Counted from the first letter of the stretch, positions 9,480 to 20,820 are shown. The stretch: 64,000 bases of DNA from Oxytricha trifallax (GCA_000711775.1 ARYC01001133.1:62001-126000), one strand, 5' to 3'. The notes: a model not told the origin generated them from the sequence alone. Numbers and translations are program-made.

Positions 9480-10248
9480 GTAAATGGATTTAGCTTCTCA
9501 TTTTTCTTCCTCTTAATGCTTGCTTGGGCCCATGTTTCTTCTCTTAGTGCCAGCCCCTGTGTCTATGTTCATTTTGATTGGCTTTTAGAAATCTTTGAAG
9601 AGTCTCTTACTCAATTCATGTTTTACTTGAGACTTTCTCTCCCTTTTTAATTTGCTGAGCTCATTAATAAAATATATAGCAGTGCCAGATTTTTCTATAA
9701 AGTTAGAAGACTAAGCTTGATAGAGATGAATGGATGCTTCTATAGTTCCAAGAGCCAGGTGTCGCTGATTTTAATTCCCTGTTTCTCTTTTTCTTCAGGA
9801 AAAATTCTATAGCGTTTCTTATGAGCTTCTTAAATAACTTCATTTAAGTACTCAGATTTCAGAGTTGCAAGAACACCAAAGAAAAGTTTCTCTCTGGCAA
9901 CTTATTAGAGAGCTGTAGCTTTGATGGAAGGTAGAGAGCGACATCTGGATCACTCATAGCATCATCATAAAGATTTGTTACAGATATTTCAGGGTAGTTA
10001 GGTATCTCTATCATCTTTATTTCATTAGACTTAAATGCTTTTTTCTCTTCACTTAGTAAGGCTTTTAAGAATTAGATTTTAGTCCCCTCCTAAGTTGGCA
10101 AAAAGAGTCCAACTATAATGGATTTATTAATTTTACTTAAGAACTTACCTTGCTATACCAAATATCTATAAAGGTCCTCGTTACTTCGAAATTTTCCTAT
10201 TAAATTTTGAGATCAAATTCTCTTCATTGCATCATTCATAGACTCCAT
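9480..10248 (-). CDS. TBE 22 kDa-type ORF (copy 1)
   Basis: Second TBE gene, on the opposite strand to the transposase, starting MESMNDAMKRI (ATG complement 10246-10248). It shares with copy 2 the stretches KFLSKINKSIIVG, NYPEISVTNLYDDAMSDPD and YLPSKLQLSNKLP. Function unknown in the family. The 3' part is Lys/Arg-rich and shows frame disruptions. Confidence 0.75.
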
Positions 10249-10555
10249 CTTGCTTCCAGTTTCTAGAATTGTTAATGAAATTTAAAAATATGGATATCCA
10301 TTCTAAGTTTATTAAAATCTTACTACTAAATAGGGAGGACCTACTGGAGGTAAACTTTGAAAAGTTATGAGGAGAAGCATTGAAAAACTTGTAAATTTTA
10401 AGGTTAAAACTTAATAAGAAGCATATTAAATTAAAAAATGTTTAATAACTTTACCTCCAAATTAAGTTCAAACTTGATTTGGAGGACCTCTTTGAGAATC
10501 AAAACTTCATTAGGAGTATTTTAATTTACTAAAACGAATAAAATTCTCATCAAAT

Positions 10556-12140
10556 ATGTCAACTTACAGTCTTCTATGGTTATTTAATTTTCTTACCTCT
10601 CAACCGAAAATCTACCAGAGTGTCTTTTACTCTACTATAATAGTTTATCTCCGTAGATTTTATCATTATTATAATACGATATATCAGCAAACTAAAATGA
10701 GCGCTAACCTTTTGAGAAGAGCGGCATTACTTGGGTAAAATCAATTAAAATTATCATTCCAGCAACCAAGAAAAGTAGAGACCAGAGACGCTTGTACTCA
10801 GTGGGAGCCTACTTATGACAACTTAGACCAGTCTAGCTTAAAGATTTAAATATAAGTTAAGTAGGAGGTCATCAAAGAAGCTGTGAAAATTGAGGAGGAG
10901 GTTAAACAACCCTCCATAGAGCATTAATAAATACCAGCCAAAGTTGACTATTAATGAAAAGAATGCAATAAAGTTTTCCCTTACAAGTCAACTTATATGA
11001 GACACTTGAGAGATATACACAACGATTTGCCAAGGTTATATCTCAAGCATTAAAGAAAGATGGGATGTATGTCTGTGAGTTTTGTGAGAAGCCATATTCT
11101 CATATTAGAGACCTTAAAGTGCACTTAAAGAAAAAGCACAATTAAAGTTTTGTCTTTATTCATGACCTACAGGGAATAGATTCCTCTAAAATAGAAGATC
11201 AAGAAACCCAGTGGAGTCTCCTAGAGTTGAAGTCTAGAAGTAAGATAAAATGAAGAAAGCAGTCAAGAACTTTCCAGTCTCTGATATCAATAAAATCATG
11301 GATATAATAGAGGCAATAAAGATTCCTAAATAAAAAATTATTGAATTAGATTCTTGTTTAGAAAGCTACCTCACTCTTGAAGATAAAATAGAGAAGAGAG
11401 TCATTACTGATGAATAATATGCTTATAAGATATATCCTTTCAATTACTTCCTTGCTGATGACAAGTTCCAAATGGAATTTGCAAATGAGTATTATGCTCT
11501 TTAAAAGGCAAAGTTAAATGAGTGCAGGCATATCATCTAGCTTGATGCTATTTTACTTGGTAAAGATCATGTAGCCTTCAGGCTTCCTTTACTTGAAATG
11601 ACTTACAGAGAATTCTTATCTGACAATAGATGTCAGAGATAAATTAGCTAGATAGTATAGCAGATAGTTGAGGGGATTGAAGAGCTTCACAAGCTAGGTT
11701 ATGTTCATAGAGACTTAAAGCCAGAGAACATCATGATGAACTTTCAGCCTCTTAGAGTTTATATAATTGACTTCAACAGAGCTCAAAGAGTGCAAGCCTC
11801 TGCATAAGGAAATGTATACGGCATTCCTGGATATTTCCCAGAGAAAGGATTGGAGAGATGGAGACACTTAATGGGATATATGGACTCTAGCAGTAATGCT
11901 AATAGATAGCGACATACCAAGAAACGATTACATTAGCTGCAGGGGTGAGAGAGATTATTAGCAGAGAATAAAACAATTTCTCGATAAAAATAAAATAAAT
12001 GGAGGTCTCAGAGAACTTGCATTCAACTATTATCAAGCCAAGCTAAGAGAATTAACAAACAATAGACACAATCAAACATCAACTTAGAAAGATAAAAATT
12101 CAGAGAACTGCCACTTGACTCGAAGCTTATGTTTGTGCGA
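10556..12140 (+). CDS. TBE 57 kDa ORF: C2H2 zinc finger plus kinase-like domain (copy 1, degraded)
   Basis: Third TBE gene. Starts MSTYSLLWLFNFL; about 130 residues on are C2H2 fingers (ECNKVFPYKSTYMRHLRDIH), and in the second half a kinase-like core: HKLGYVHRDLKPENIMM (HRDLKxxN catalytic loop) and YIIDFNRAQR (in place of DFG). In this copy the first finger Cys has become TGA (10955-10957; copy 2 has TGC), and frame changes occur before and after the kinase core, so it is probably dead. Confidence 0.82.
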
Positions 12141-12301
12141 AATATTTTAAAAACTCGCTTGTTATACTCACTTAAAATACTAATATTTAAACATTAAACC
12201 CCTACACAAATCCTATTAAAACCCTAATAAAATATGCACTAATAGTCTACCTTTATCAATCAAAAACTCAATCAAACTACTGAAAGGGTTTTGAGGTTTT
12301 T

Positions 12302-12418
12302 ATTGCGAGCCTAACATTGTCCAACCCATTATGAATGTTGAAATTCAGAAGAAATTATACCATTTATGATGGAGCAGCGTCGGATTTTTTCCTTTTTCTC
12401 CTCGGCAGTAAGTCCCAT
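12302..12418 (-). CDS. ZNRD2-like gene, N-terminal segment
   Basis: ATG at 12416-12418 gives MGLTAEEKKEKIRRC…, and a second frame carries MGWTMLGSQ, which matches human YRMLGETC just before the zinc ribbon. One frame change lies between the two (small unseen IES or indel). After removal of TBE copy 1 with one ATT, TCG CAA T continues as TT GAT G, into the intron and the ribbon. Confidence 0.65.
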
Positions 12419-12897
12419 TTTAGATTTATATCTTAATATTATAATCACTTCTTATAAATACAATTAATATATTAATGATCAATAAAAACAAAGCGCCTCT
12501 TAAAGTAAAACATTTTGATTTTATCCACCATCACATTTAATTAAACCAAAACCATAGTACTAAGAAAATTGCATAATATATCAAATTATTAGTGATGCAA
12601 AATTGATATAGCTCTATGCTAACTTTACTGGTATATATAAACGATTGGTTTTTCGAGCTCGGCAACTTTACATTACATTTTACATTTATTCTTAAAAAAT
12701 GAGTTAAGGGAATTTATAACAATAAATTAGTTCTAAACATTTATTAAAATTTTGAAATATAGGAGAGATTAGTATTGGGGAATTATAATTTAATAGAAAA
12801 TACATGAATTTTTAATAAATTTATGATTATTTATATATCCATTAATATTAAAAAGACACGTAATTAAAATTAATAATAATAAAAAAGATATAACAGT

Positions 12898-13493
12898 ATG
12901 ATTGAATCTATCGATTACGAAGGTCTTGATATATCAAACTTTGAAAACACAAGTTAGATTAAGAAACCCTCCGATAGAATTAAGATTGAGATATATTTCT
13001 ATATTTTATAAACTTCTTCATAGTATTAAGAGCACTTGAGATTGTCCAAGGAATAGTTATAAGTTCTCGAAATGCAGCCGTTTGATTTAATTAAATCAGG
13101 TAAATTCAGCATAGAGTTAAAACTTCAATTATGATGAGACAAACAGAGTCCATTTGGAAGATGAATTTTGTGCTTGCAGACAGACTCATGTTTGGCAGAA
13201 ACTGCCAGAAGCAAGGTGTCCTCAAGCTGCTCTTGAAAGAGTACAATGACATTGTCATTGAACCAGAATAAGGCTCAGATAGTGAAGAAGAAGATCAACC
13301 AGACTTGGAAATTTAACAAGAGAAATCTGCAAGCCTTTTAAAGCTTAGCCGTAGTTATAAGAGCTTTGTGATAATTATTTATATATAAAATAATTTAAAG
13401 ATAAATTTTAATATTATTTTATATTTTATATTTTATTTAAGCAAACAAGTACACATAAAGGTAATGAGGATAAATTCCCTGATTAATGTTTGA
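12898..13493 (+). CDS. Unknown protein with acidic C-terminal region
   Basis: ATG 12898-12900 opens MIESIDYEGLDISNFENTSQ…, continuing about 80 codons (…LEMQPFDLIKSGKFS). A second frame from about 13130 carries WKMNFVLADRLMFGRNCQKQ, LLKEYNDIVIEPEQ, GSDSEEEDQPDLEIQ and ends in AT-rich DNA; the in-frame TGA is 13491-13493 but the true end may be near 13370. The two parts need a junction near 13100-13125. No family recognised. The preceding 12419-12897 is AT-rich with no gene visible. Confidence 0.5.
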
Positions 13494-13645
13494 GAGTTAT
13501 TTGTTCTTGCCTTTAAATAATTATTAAAAATGTTTCAATTCACATTCATAATCTTTAAAATATAAGATGGATTTAATTTCTAATCATATATATTTAAGGA
13601 TATTATGTTAACATTTTTATAAATTTTGTCTATTAGAGGATATTT

Positions 13646-15315
13646 TCAATTACTACCCCAAAATATATCATAAATAATAATTTTATGCAATAGAAGCAAT
13701 AAGATTTCAATTACCATTATAAGATATTTTTATTAACAGAGTTTATTGTAGCCTATACTAAAAATAAATTCATTTATAATTGGGAAATTGAATTTGATAC
13801 CCCCATAATATATCTATAATTTGGTCTATTTAATAAAAACAGCTCCTCTTTTAAGAAAAATATCCTAATTACTGATAGAGTCTTAAGATATTGGTGTATA
13901 ATCTTCAAAGCTCTGATAATACTACATCGACTACTTATTTTACGATGAATTGAAATTATTTTCCAAAGCTATGATAGACGATTCAAAATTGCTCAGTCTT
14001 AGGACATTTCTACCGCTAACTATTGCATTCTGATTTGAATAAATTCCATTAGAAAAATCATTAATTATTGCAGAGTTTTCTTTTAAACTTTATTAGACTA
14101 ACGGACTCTGATGCATTAAGTTAATATCTTGATTTAGGCATATCGAATTAGAGCGATTGTTTGAATAATAAGCATTGATCTAATTCATTAAACTTTGGTT
14201 ATTGCCTTATTGATAAATCATGTCTTTGTTGTTAAGTGAGTGACTTCGATTAGATTATGATTGTTAGTTGCTATAAAGGTCTAGGATTCGTTTAACATCA
14301 TTTAACACGTTTTTGTTGATCGATTTCGAAAATTCAAGTCTTTAAGTTTAGTAGTCTTAATCTTTGTTGCTATTTTTCAAAGAGAAGCTATGAGAAGATA
14401 TGTGCTTTGAATTAGAGTATTTATTATGGAATTAATTTGAGTAATTGTTTGAGCCTAATGCTTTACTATGAATAGGCTTTTTATTGTTATGATGTAAAAA
14501 TTAGTACTTTGTTATCCGATCTTCGTTGGACATATATCTGGCAAGAGTTAATCTTCAAAATTTATGATTGGAGTGCCATTAATGTAATTATTATTTCTGA
14601 TTTGCAAAGTGGCTTTCACAAGATTTTTAGTATTTAAAAGTGGTATATTTCTTTTCTTCAATTCAAAACTTTTGCTTCCACTATCAATAACTTATTGTGG
14701 ACCTAATTCAAATTAAATTATAGATTAGTTTTGTATGAAAGGATTAGCCAGCTTATCATTGTGAATATTATTGGCTTTGTAAATTGGACTTTAAATTATA
14801 TGATTATGATTATTAGGATTTGATTAACTGTAAAATTCCTCAATTATTGAATCATTCTTGAAGTCAAAAGGTTATATTAGTTCAGTTTTATTGCCTAATC
14901 TTTTGAGCTTTCAAATTGGGAACTTCCTAGTAGTATCTATTTTTTATTAATTATTCTCAAATTTTTTCTAGTAGTTCTATGTTCACTTATTTAATTTAGG
15001 TGTTTTGCAATTACAAGTTTTTCTTCTCATAATGATTTTGATAATTTTACTCATCAACATAATTTGATGATAAATTGTCCAAGAATACTAAACTTTTTTA
15101 CTCTTAAAAATTATCTATTTATTTCTTACTTTTCTACTATAAATGACTATTATCATGTAAATTTATCCTACTATGATTTTAGCTTTGATCAATTTCTTAA
15201 TTATTTAAGTAATTAGATAGAATAGACTGACTTTATCGCTTATTTAAAATTAAAACGCTAAGGTGAAGGTTTATTTGCACTTTTTCATTCAGATCTGAGG
15301 GCGAAAAGAGTGGAC
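13646..15315 (-). CDS. Asn/Gln-rich protein of unknown function
   Basis: On the minus strand a frame read with UAR=Gln is open for about 190 codons from 14960 (FDFKNDSIIEEFYSQSNPNN …; VIDSGSKSFELKKRNIPLLN; NGTPIINFEDQLLPDICPTK), then shifts near 14400 and stays open for about 250 more (…NQDINLMHQSPLVQ…; GRNVLRLSNFESSIIALENN) to TGA 13646-13648. It is Asn/Gln/Ser-rich and probably disordered. The upstream end is unclear, with several TGA before 14960. No homologue recognised. 13494-13645 is AT-rich. Confidence 0.5.
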
Positions 15316-15772
15316 TTTTTATATTTATAAACGAATTCAAGCTTTTATTCGAATCTTAAATTTGATTATCTTTATCATTCGCTCCAATTATATTAATGAA
15401 TTATGGTAAATAACAAAATATGCTCTTTTGAATAAAAGAATCAATTAAACCCTAATATAAATTATATTTACGTTAATATGTGGTTTTTAATATTGCAAAA
15501 CTGGTCAATTTAGGATGTCCAGCTATTTGTATTGTCTAATAAGATTTTTATAATTTATCTATGATTTATTGTTTAAGTTCATTATTTATTCCTGAAATAT
15601 AATTATTCTAGTTATTTTAATTAATTTACTAAGAAATTTTAATCAGGAAATTTCAATCAAATTTTAACAGAGAAGTAGAAAATTTCTGACAGTAATTGCG
15701 AGAGGTTAGTGATTAGTTTTTATATTCTCGACTGGTATAAGTGTGGGGGAATGAGTAAGACAAGCAAGAAAA

Positions 15773-15832
15773 GTAGCTTGGCCGAGTGGTCTAAGGCGCT
15801 GAAAGGGCGTGGGTTCGAACCTCACAGCTATC
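15773..15832 (+). pseudogene. Class II tRNA remnant lacking the anticodon arm
   Basis: Has a D-arm with box A (TTGGCCGAGTGGTCTAAGGCG), a T-arm with box B (GTGGG TTCGAAC CTCAC) and a 3' acceptor strand AGCTATC with a nearly matching 5' side (GTAGCT). Only about six bases (GAAAGG) separate D-arm and T-arm, so the anticodon stem-loop and variable arm are missing. The pattern resembles a Ser/Leu tRNA. It cannot decode. Could be an internally deleted copy or the head of a tRNA-derived repeat; no second copy seen. Confidence 0.7.
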
Positions 15833-16361
15833 ATTCCTTTTTTGTTCTTGTAAAAGGTTTTAATTTTGAATCTTTAATTGCAATAATAATACAACTATCT
15901 TTAAAAATCAAGAGAGGGAAGTTAAAGTGTATACTAGGACTTTGATTAAAAGTTAAAGTTATTAAAAGGTTTATGATAATAATAAAATTTATATTTAATA
16001 GAGTATACTTAAGCAAACAAATATTAAGGGATTAGTAAAACTATCTCCTAATTTCAACAGAAAGTTAAATTCTAGGTTTCGAATTTACAAATTTAAATTT
16101 ATGGGAGTTAATTGTTTAATACATAAATCTAAGAAAATTTATTTTAATGATAATGGATTAAAAATTTCCAAAAGTAAATAATCAATGAGAGGAATTAAAA
16201 TAATAAGTCACTAATCCCAACAGGATTTAATTAAGTAATATTGATAAAATAGTGATAATATAAGTAGATAGATTTCAATTTTTTATTAGATCAGTCCATC
16301 AAACAATGAAGGTGCTCCGTTAAGTATAAATATAATAGAGCTAAATGATTCACATGCCCTT

Positions 16362-17851
16362 TCACTTCACAATAAAAAGCAATCCAATAACTAGGATAGC
16401 ACTTAGTATTGTTCCTATGAAGGTATTAAATCTGAAACTCTTAAATTGTAGATCTTTCTCACTCAACGACAAATTCTTCTTAAGCAATGAGTCTCTGAGC
16501 TCTTGAATTTGCTTTCGCATCTCTTCAAAAGTTTTCTAATGAATCGAATGAATCATGTGAATCTCAGAATCCTTCTAGAAAAGCTTGGCTCTGTACTCGC
16601 CGATGTCCTTGAAGTTATACTGTTAAGTGGCTGCATTATGATTCAAGAAATTTCTAAAGGTACTGTTCGTAGATTGATTTACCGAGCTTGAAGTGTTTAG
16701 CAGAGGGTTGCTGGATTCATAGAGTGAGTCAAACTTGCTAGTTGCTTTTGAGAGAGGATGTCTAGCTGCTTTTTCATCTGCATAACTTCTTGGTCTCTTT
16801 AGGAAAGCATAATGCTAAGCTATTTCAACTGTATTTTTAATCAATAACTCAATTTCGATTAAAACTCCTCGTTGACAGAGAGATCACTCTCTAGTCTATT
16901 CTTCATAGAGTGTATATCTTAAATCTATCTCTTAAGACTTTCGTTTTCCTTCAAAAGTTGCTTGCTCTCCTGAAACCTCTCCTCCTCAAAAGCATGCTTC
17001 ATCTCTCTTGCTTCCTTTTCTTGCCTGTCTCTTTCTTTCCTGTTAGTCTAAATTAATTACTATTCTTTGGCCTAAACTTGATATTGATACATCTGGTCTT
17101 CCATATCCCTCAATACTTTAGATTTATTATAAAATAAATATTTAAACCACTTAATTACTGCATCATAGTGATCATTCTCTCTCTGTTTATTTTCAATCTC
17201 CTCATTAAAAGCTCCATAGCCACTTTTTACTCTGAGTTAAATTTCCTAGATCCTTTTATAGTTGCTCATAGTCTTAGATCTTCTAGCTGATTTTAAATTA
17301 TAATTTATAAAAATAATAATAACAAGATTGATATTAATAACTAAACGTATCTAAAAAAAGCTAAATTCTAATATATTTTAATATCACCCTTGAGTTCAAA
17401 GATTTAGTGAGCTTGAGCTTGGACAGTCTACTCAAGTTAGTAGGTATATTTAACAGTCTAGTTGGGTTGCTGATTCAATTTATTGATTTGCTGAGTAAAT
17501 TACTCTGCTTGCCTCTCTTAGTCCTGTCTAAATGTAATTCTTATTGTAAATTATAGTCTAATATATTAACATAAATAGACATAGTCTAACATGCTTCTAA
17601 ATCTGATTAAATCATAATTTAGAAATCATCCTCATTGATCACTGATTAATCCATCAAGTTACTATGCTAGGTGGAGATCTTTTCTTAATAATTTAAATTG
17701 CAATTCAATATAGGATCAAACAATTATCTGTTTATGGTAAATTAAATTTCTAAGAACTAAAGATATGGTTGTTCATATCAATTGGTGTGTGAAGAGCTCT
17801 TGATCTGCATCTTGGGGTAACTTAAGCACTATTAGCTCCTCCCATCATCAT
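16362..17851 (-). CDS. Coiled-coil protein with C-terminal membrane anchor
   Basis: Reads minus from ATG 17849-17851 (MMMGGANSAQVTPRCRSR), then coiled-coil pieces (RQAEQFTQQINKLNQ; YQLEQTVQAQAHQIFELKGD), an AT-rich gap about 17280-17370 that is probably an IES, then a long Glu/Lys/Gln coiled coil (IQEIQLRVKSGYGAFNEEIE; RKERDRQEKEAREMKHAFEE; KQLLKENESLKRQIQDIHSM) and, at the end, FIGTILSAILVIGLLFIVK followed by TGA (16362-16364): a tail anchor. TGA at 16841-16843 (SY-TGA-LKIQLKQL) and a frameshift near 16690 interrupt it. The pairing of coil plus tail anchor suggests a tether or SNARE-associated role (inference only). Confidence 0.62.
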
Positions 17852-17933
17852 GCTATTTCTAAGTAAAATTGATAAAATTCGATATTCATTTCTTATTCTC
17901 AATTTAAAATTTTATGTCATTATTGGATGACTA

Positions 17934-18371
17934 GACATTCAGCCAAACATCGTCTGTAATGTATGTGTGAATATTGGAGAAATGGCTTCATATGATCAAT
18001 TCAAGCAAATGTTGCTTCAATATACAGAAATGAAGGAAGGTATCCCCCTGCATTTCACTGCTGGTTTCATGGCTGGTTTCGTAGCTGCTTGCATTGCTTG
18101 TCCAGCTAATGTCGTTAAGACCAGACTTATGAGTAAACTGTAAACATAATCATCACACTATCACGCTATATAATTACAACAGTTTAGCCCTGATTCCTAC
18201 ACAGGTGTCGTAAACGCATTTACCATAATGCTCAAGGAAGAGGGCCCAAGAGCCTTCTACAAGGGTTTCATCCCCAATTTCATGAGACTAAGTATCTGGT
18301 CTTGCACTTGTTTCATCGCAATGGAGAAAATCAAGGTATAACTAGCAGGACCTCCCAACAAGAAAAAATGA
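17934..18371 (+). CDS. Mitochondrial carrier family protein, C-terminal part
   Basis: Members exchange metabolites across the mitochondrial inner membrane. The 145 codons cover the end of repeat 2 (NIVCNVCVNIGEMASYDQFK) and repeat 3: ACPANVVKTRLM is the Px[DE]xx[KR]x[KR] signature (PANVVKTR, with Asn at the acidic site), YTGVVNAFTIMLKEEGPRAF and YKGFIPNFMRLSIWSC complete it. TGA 18369-18371 follows NKKK. It resembles uncoupling/dicarboxylate-type carriers. Repeat 1 and most of repeat 2 are absent upstream, so the rest of the gene is elsewhere in the germline, or this is a fragment. The frame is intact. Confidence 0.8.
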
Positions 18372-18744
18372 GCACGATAGATAGATAAACTCTATACAAT
18401 TTAATACAGTATTGTTAAATCTAGCTTGGCATTGTTTAATTATTATTAATAAAAATCACATAGTATTATGATTTACAATCAAATAAAATGTTAAAAATTG
18501 AATTGATGATGCATATAAATTCAGAAAATAGCAATTTTACATAAAGTCATTATCTCGAACTATTTATATACTTAATTTAAACATATGTTAACTCTTTACT
18601 TAATTTTTACTCATAACTTTGCCTTTACATTAACGCTTTTCTTATTAATTACTCCGATTCTACTATGTAACTTTACTATTAATTAATCATAAAATCTTCA
18701 TGAGAAAAATATAAAATAATATAAACAAATCATTAGAATTAATC

Positions 18745-19345
18745 ATGGTTGAAGTACTAAAAACTTCATAGTAATAGGAATCGGACAAGTATGGTGGACC
18801 TTTTCCACCCAAACTTGGAGATTACTATGTGCCTCGTACTGCTACAGATGCCATTGTGCTTCGTGAAGATAAGGAAAATGACGACTATTAGGTATTATTG
18901 ATAACTCGCAAGAAGGAAACTTTTCATGGTAAATTGGCTTTCCCATTTGGGCACATCGACTACAACGAAGACCCAGTGGATTCTTGCATTAGAGAACTGG
19001 AAGAGGAATGTGGAATTAAGGCTACTTGCAAGTCAGAGTAAGTGGCTGTGAGAAGTGCACCTGAGAGAAACCCCAGATATCACATGATTTCAGTGTTTTA
19101 CTTAGTATAAGTGCCTGAAGATGCTTAAATTACTGCAAGAGATGATGCTACCACTTCTCAGTTTTACTGGTTGAAGAAAGTCATGAAGACACCAGATAGA
19201 TTTGCATTCGATCACTATTAAAAGCATAGAAATATAAATATGGGTATAAATGCATTTTACTTACAAATAATTAAGGCAATATGAAGTTCTAACTGAGTTG
19301 ATCAAAAGCAGACCAGAACTTGAAAAGATAAGTGGAACTTTCTGA
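18745..19345 (+). CDS. Nudix hydrolase
   Basis: Nudix enzymes hydrolyse nucleoside diphosphates linked to another group, with Mg2+ bound by the Nudix box. Start ATG 18745-18747 (MVEVLKTSQQQESDKYGG). The box GHIDYNEDPVDSCIRELEEE then CGI fits GX5EX7REUXEEXGU exactly. Around it are a β-strand (DAIVLRED), RKKETFHGKLAFPFGHID and FYLVQVPEDAQITARDDAT…FYWLKKV. A short AT-rich break near 19240-19275 (intron or IES; the tested joins are off by one base) precedes QYEVLTELIKSRPELEKISG and TGA 19343-19345. Substrate not predictable. The core is intact and looks functional. Confidence 0.85.
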
Positions 19346-19589
19346 AATAAAATTTACAAGACTATCAGAATTTATTTTGAAATTATAAGTTAGCCAATAA
19401 TCATCATTCTTATTTTTTGGGGGGATAATTATTTAAATATTTTATGATATCTTTCCCTCAATTAATCTACAATTAAATATTCACTTTAAACATTAAGAAA
19501 TAATACCAAAATGTATTTCATAATCAAGAATTAAATCTTTAAAAATACTGTTAAACTTATTTCTATCAATAATAATCTTTGTTACTGTT

Positions 19590-19968
19590 ATTGAGCATCT
19601 TTGTCAATCTTTCTGAGGAAGTACATGTATCCCTTACCAATAGTAGGCTTGTTGGTCTGAGCCACTTTAGCATCATTGAGTGATGAAGCTGTTCAAATTC
19701 ATTAAACAATTATACCAAGATTAATGTGCTATCATGATCTGAATCATTGAATTGTAGAAACCAGGTTTCTCATCAGAGTACTTGCTGGCAGCATCATGTG
19801 AGACATTGACATCAGTCATTTCGTGATCGCTCTCTGGGTCATCAGCATGACTGAACAACCACTCAGCTGCTCTGTCTGGGTTGTTGTCCTGTTATTCATT
19901 GAATTTTACTTTATAAAACTTACACAGTTCTTCAAGGCCTTTCTAACTCTCTTATTCATGCTTTTCAT
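19590..19968 (-). CDS. USP5/UBP14-like deubiquitinase, C-terminal segment
   Basis: Isopeptidase T trims free polyubiquitin chains. The minus strand shows the end of the second UBA domain (NKRVRKALKNC, then after a 35-nt intron at 19889-19923, DNNPDRAAEWLFSHADDPE) and, after a break near 19745-19700, the last strands of the catalytic domain (SLNDAKVAQTNKPTIGKG, YMYFLRKID), matching the family's VIYNDQKV…PPKDLGYIYFYQR. The GHYV catalytic-His block that should lie between is missing here. The N-terminal part of the same family is at 27252-32460 on the other strand, so this is probably one scrambled gene. 19346-19589 is AT-rich with nothing seen. Confidence 0.75.
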
Positions 19969-20039
19969 ATGAGTGAATAAAATTATCTATTAATGAAAAT
20001 ACTAATTAGAACATTATAATAAATCTCCTAGTTTAAATC

Positions 20040-20820
20040 ACTTCAACTCTTGGCTTAATTACCTTAGAGACCTCTCTGCCTGTTTCTCGTCACTCTCCCT
20101 TGAACACTCACACTTCCCTCATTCTAGTTAACCTTGGATGGTATCTAATTAATCTATTAAATTTCAATGCTTATTAAGAAAAGGGCAGTTGATTAGAGTC
20201 CTATTCAAGGTTTATCACTTCATCAGGCTGCTCAGCATCTATTTAGAAGAAGTCTTACATATTGCTGTTCTGATTTTGATCATCGTTGAGATCAAAGTCA
20301 TAGTCATTGTTTGGCTTAATTTGTTGCTCTTACATCTTATTGGGCTTACTTCTTCTTGTTGAGATTCTTCTACTGTTCTTCTTCTACTCCTCATTGGCAA
20401 TAAAAATAAACTCTAAAGATAGAATAAATAAGCAACTTTCAACTCATTCTTGGGGATATCACTGAAATACTCCTCATCATCACAATGCTCTTGATCAAAT
20501 TCCTCCTCATCATAATCGTTTTCCTATTCAGAGATGTCTATTTACACATAATAATCATCGTTATTGCCTCCACTATTGATTAATTAAATACCTCATTCTA
20601 TAATATGTTAAGTTATATTAATTAATTAATGTTTATCATCATTTTTACCAATATTTTTGTTATTATTCTTTTTAGCTGGGGATTTATTTTGAGAAGTCAA
20701 TTTGCTGCTTTACATGTTTTAATCAGTGTCATCTTTTTAATTTCTTTGGTTAGCTGCTGGCTGCTGAATTGCTCTGTTATTATCTTTTTCTTTGATGGTT
20801 TGATTTATTGAAGATCTCAT
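20040..20820 (-). CDS. Acidic, Gln-rich protein segment (unknown; possibly C-terminal part of the PHD/bromodomain gene)
   Basis: From ATG 20818-20820: MRSSINQTIKEKDNNRAIQQ …, basic/polar, then after a 42 bp IES (20587-20628, pointer ATTAATTA) an acidic stretch (EQENDYDEEEFDQEHCDDEE) and, after a 53 bp IES (20396-20448, pointer CTCATT on +), KKNSRRISTRRSKPNKMQEQ and NNDYDFDLNDDQNQ. Both joins keep the frame. It overlaps in another frame the end of the PHD/bromodomain frame, so it may be that gene's continuation after one frameshift. The 3' end is unclear beyond about 20150. Confidence 0.55.
20396..20448. other. 53 bp IES, pointer CTCATT
   Basis: CTCATT at 20390-20395 and 20443-20448. Deletion joins CCC AAG AAT GAG to GAG TAG AAG on the minus strand in frame and removes an AT-rich insert. 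Confidence 0.65.
20587..20628. other. 42 bp IES, pointer ATTAATTA
   Basis: ATTAATTA at 20579-20586 and 20621-20628. Deletion joins AAA CAT TAA TTA ATC AAT AGT on the minus strand in frame. The pointer is low-complexity, so exact ends are uncertain. Confidence 0.55.

Larger units (their letters stand above)
8267..12301. mobile_element. TBE transposon copy 1 (telomere-bearing element, Tc1/mariner-type)
   Basis: 4035 bp element with inverted ends. The left end is CAAAACTCCAAAACC then TAGTTTGATTGAGTTTTTGA; the right end is the reverse complement, ending GGGTTTTGAGGTTTTT. C4A4-like telomeric repeats at the tips, the 3 bp target duplication ATT (8264-8266 and 12302-12304; TBEs use ANT) and three genes in the TBE order identify it. 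It sits inside the ZNRD2-like gene; precise loss with one ATT restores the reading frame. The ends are slightly eroded compared with copy 2. Confidence 0.92.

Noticed and set aside
20629-20811. Plus-strand hydrophobic ORF
   Set aside because: Antisense to the Asn/Lys/Gln-rich minus-strand coding segment, whose IES join keeps frame.
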